A stretch of 12,625 bases of DNA, from contig JBAXTU010000022.1 of the NCBI GenBank assembly GCA_037130015.1, positions 1-12,625 on the forward strand. Direction: 5' to 3'. Both the position numbers and the translations under genes were made by a program. Below, piece after piece: positions 12,545 to 12,625 of this stretch. Under the pieces are notes generated by a model. The model ran no database searches. It was not told where the DNA came from and saw only the letters and a program-made list of their open reading frames with translations. This DNA comes from JBAXTU01 sp037130015. Its GTDB lineage: Bacteria > Patescibacteriota > Patescibacteriia > 2-01-FULL-39-33. The first letter of the stretch is position 1, and each line of letters opens with the position of its first letter.

Positions 12545-12625
12545 TTAAAAAGTTTTTAATGTCTTATGATGTCGCAATTGCTGAACGAAGCTCGAACCTT
12601 TTTTGAACGAAAAATGCTCGATTAG
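12545..12625 (-). CDS. Possible C-terminal end of an upstream minus-strand gene (partial, doubtful)
   Basis: A minus-strand frame enters from the right edge and reads 26 codons to TAA at 12547-12545, ending KTLKTF, eight bases before the radical SAM ATG. The spacing fits an upstream operon member. The frame is not secure: another minus frame is open to about 12564, and on the plus strand ATG 12566 reads 19 codons to TAG at the window edge. The segment 12570-12600 is richer in G and C than its surroundings. No product can be named. Confidence 0.25.
   Translation of the reverse strand, partial: LIEHFSFKKGSSFVQQLRHHKTLKTF

Noticed and set aside
1..12625. CRISPR array, insertion sequence or phage genes
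   Set aside because: I see no regularly spaced repeats, no terminal repeats around a transposase and no phage-type gene; the inverted repeats present are terminators.

Overview
The window looks like chromosome from a small-genome, AT-rich bacterium, most probably a member of the Patescibacteria (candidate phyla radiation). This is inferred from the gene families, the compact layout, the A-rich start regions without Shine-Dalgarno sequences and the small Cys-containing membrane proteins; no marker here fixes the lineage. The genetic code looks standard: TGA is used as a stop in ATGA overlaps, and the glycine tRNA has anticodon UCC, not UCA.

Layout. (1) Positions 1-206 hold the last codons of a plus-strand gene (to 71) and two terminators facing each other. 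(2) infB and rbfA (translation initiation and 30S maturation) run on the minus strand to 207, from a promoter whose predicted start point falls at the infB ATG, so the mRNA may be leaderless. (3) tRNA-Cys(GCA) is divergent from infB and shares a bidirectional terminator with a small secreted lysozyme-like protein. That protein's gene has a strong promoter followed by a terminator-like hairpin in its own leader, a likely attenuator. (4) tRNA-Gly(UCC) lies 11 nt behind a three-gene minus operon: a membrane-anchored thioredoxin-fold protein (CPHC), a membrane protein with a CPVC motif, and a helical cytoplasmic protein. (5) Divergent from that operon is a plus-strand copper operon: a CsoR-type repressor, a fusion of HMA, DsbD/TauE-like membrane domain and cupredoxin-like tail, and a CopA-type Cu(I) P-type ATPase. 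A strong promoter with a palindromic operator-like site at its start point precedes csoR. The operon ends in a 48-bp perfect inverted repeat that also serves the convergent genes. (6) A translationally coupled minus-strand operon fills 8974-12536: a multi-cysteine radical SAM enzyme resembling the archaeal tetraether synthase/MJ0619 group, an isoprenylcysteine/phospholipid methyltransferase-like membrane protein, a Cys-rich membrane protein, an Lgt-like enzyme with an unusual GCFxxGCCYG signature, and a small membrane protein. (7) The last 80 bases hold only an ambiguous gene end.

Working together: region 5 would sense Cu(I) (CsoR), move and bind it at the membrane (fusion protein) and export it (CopA). 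The facing thiol-redox operon of region 4 may handle the oxidative or thiol side of the same stress, but that is inference. Region 6 is the best candidate for an undescribed system: an operon that could modify membrane lipids or lipoproteins with radical chemistry.
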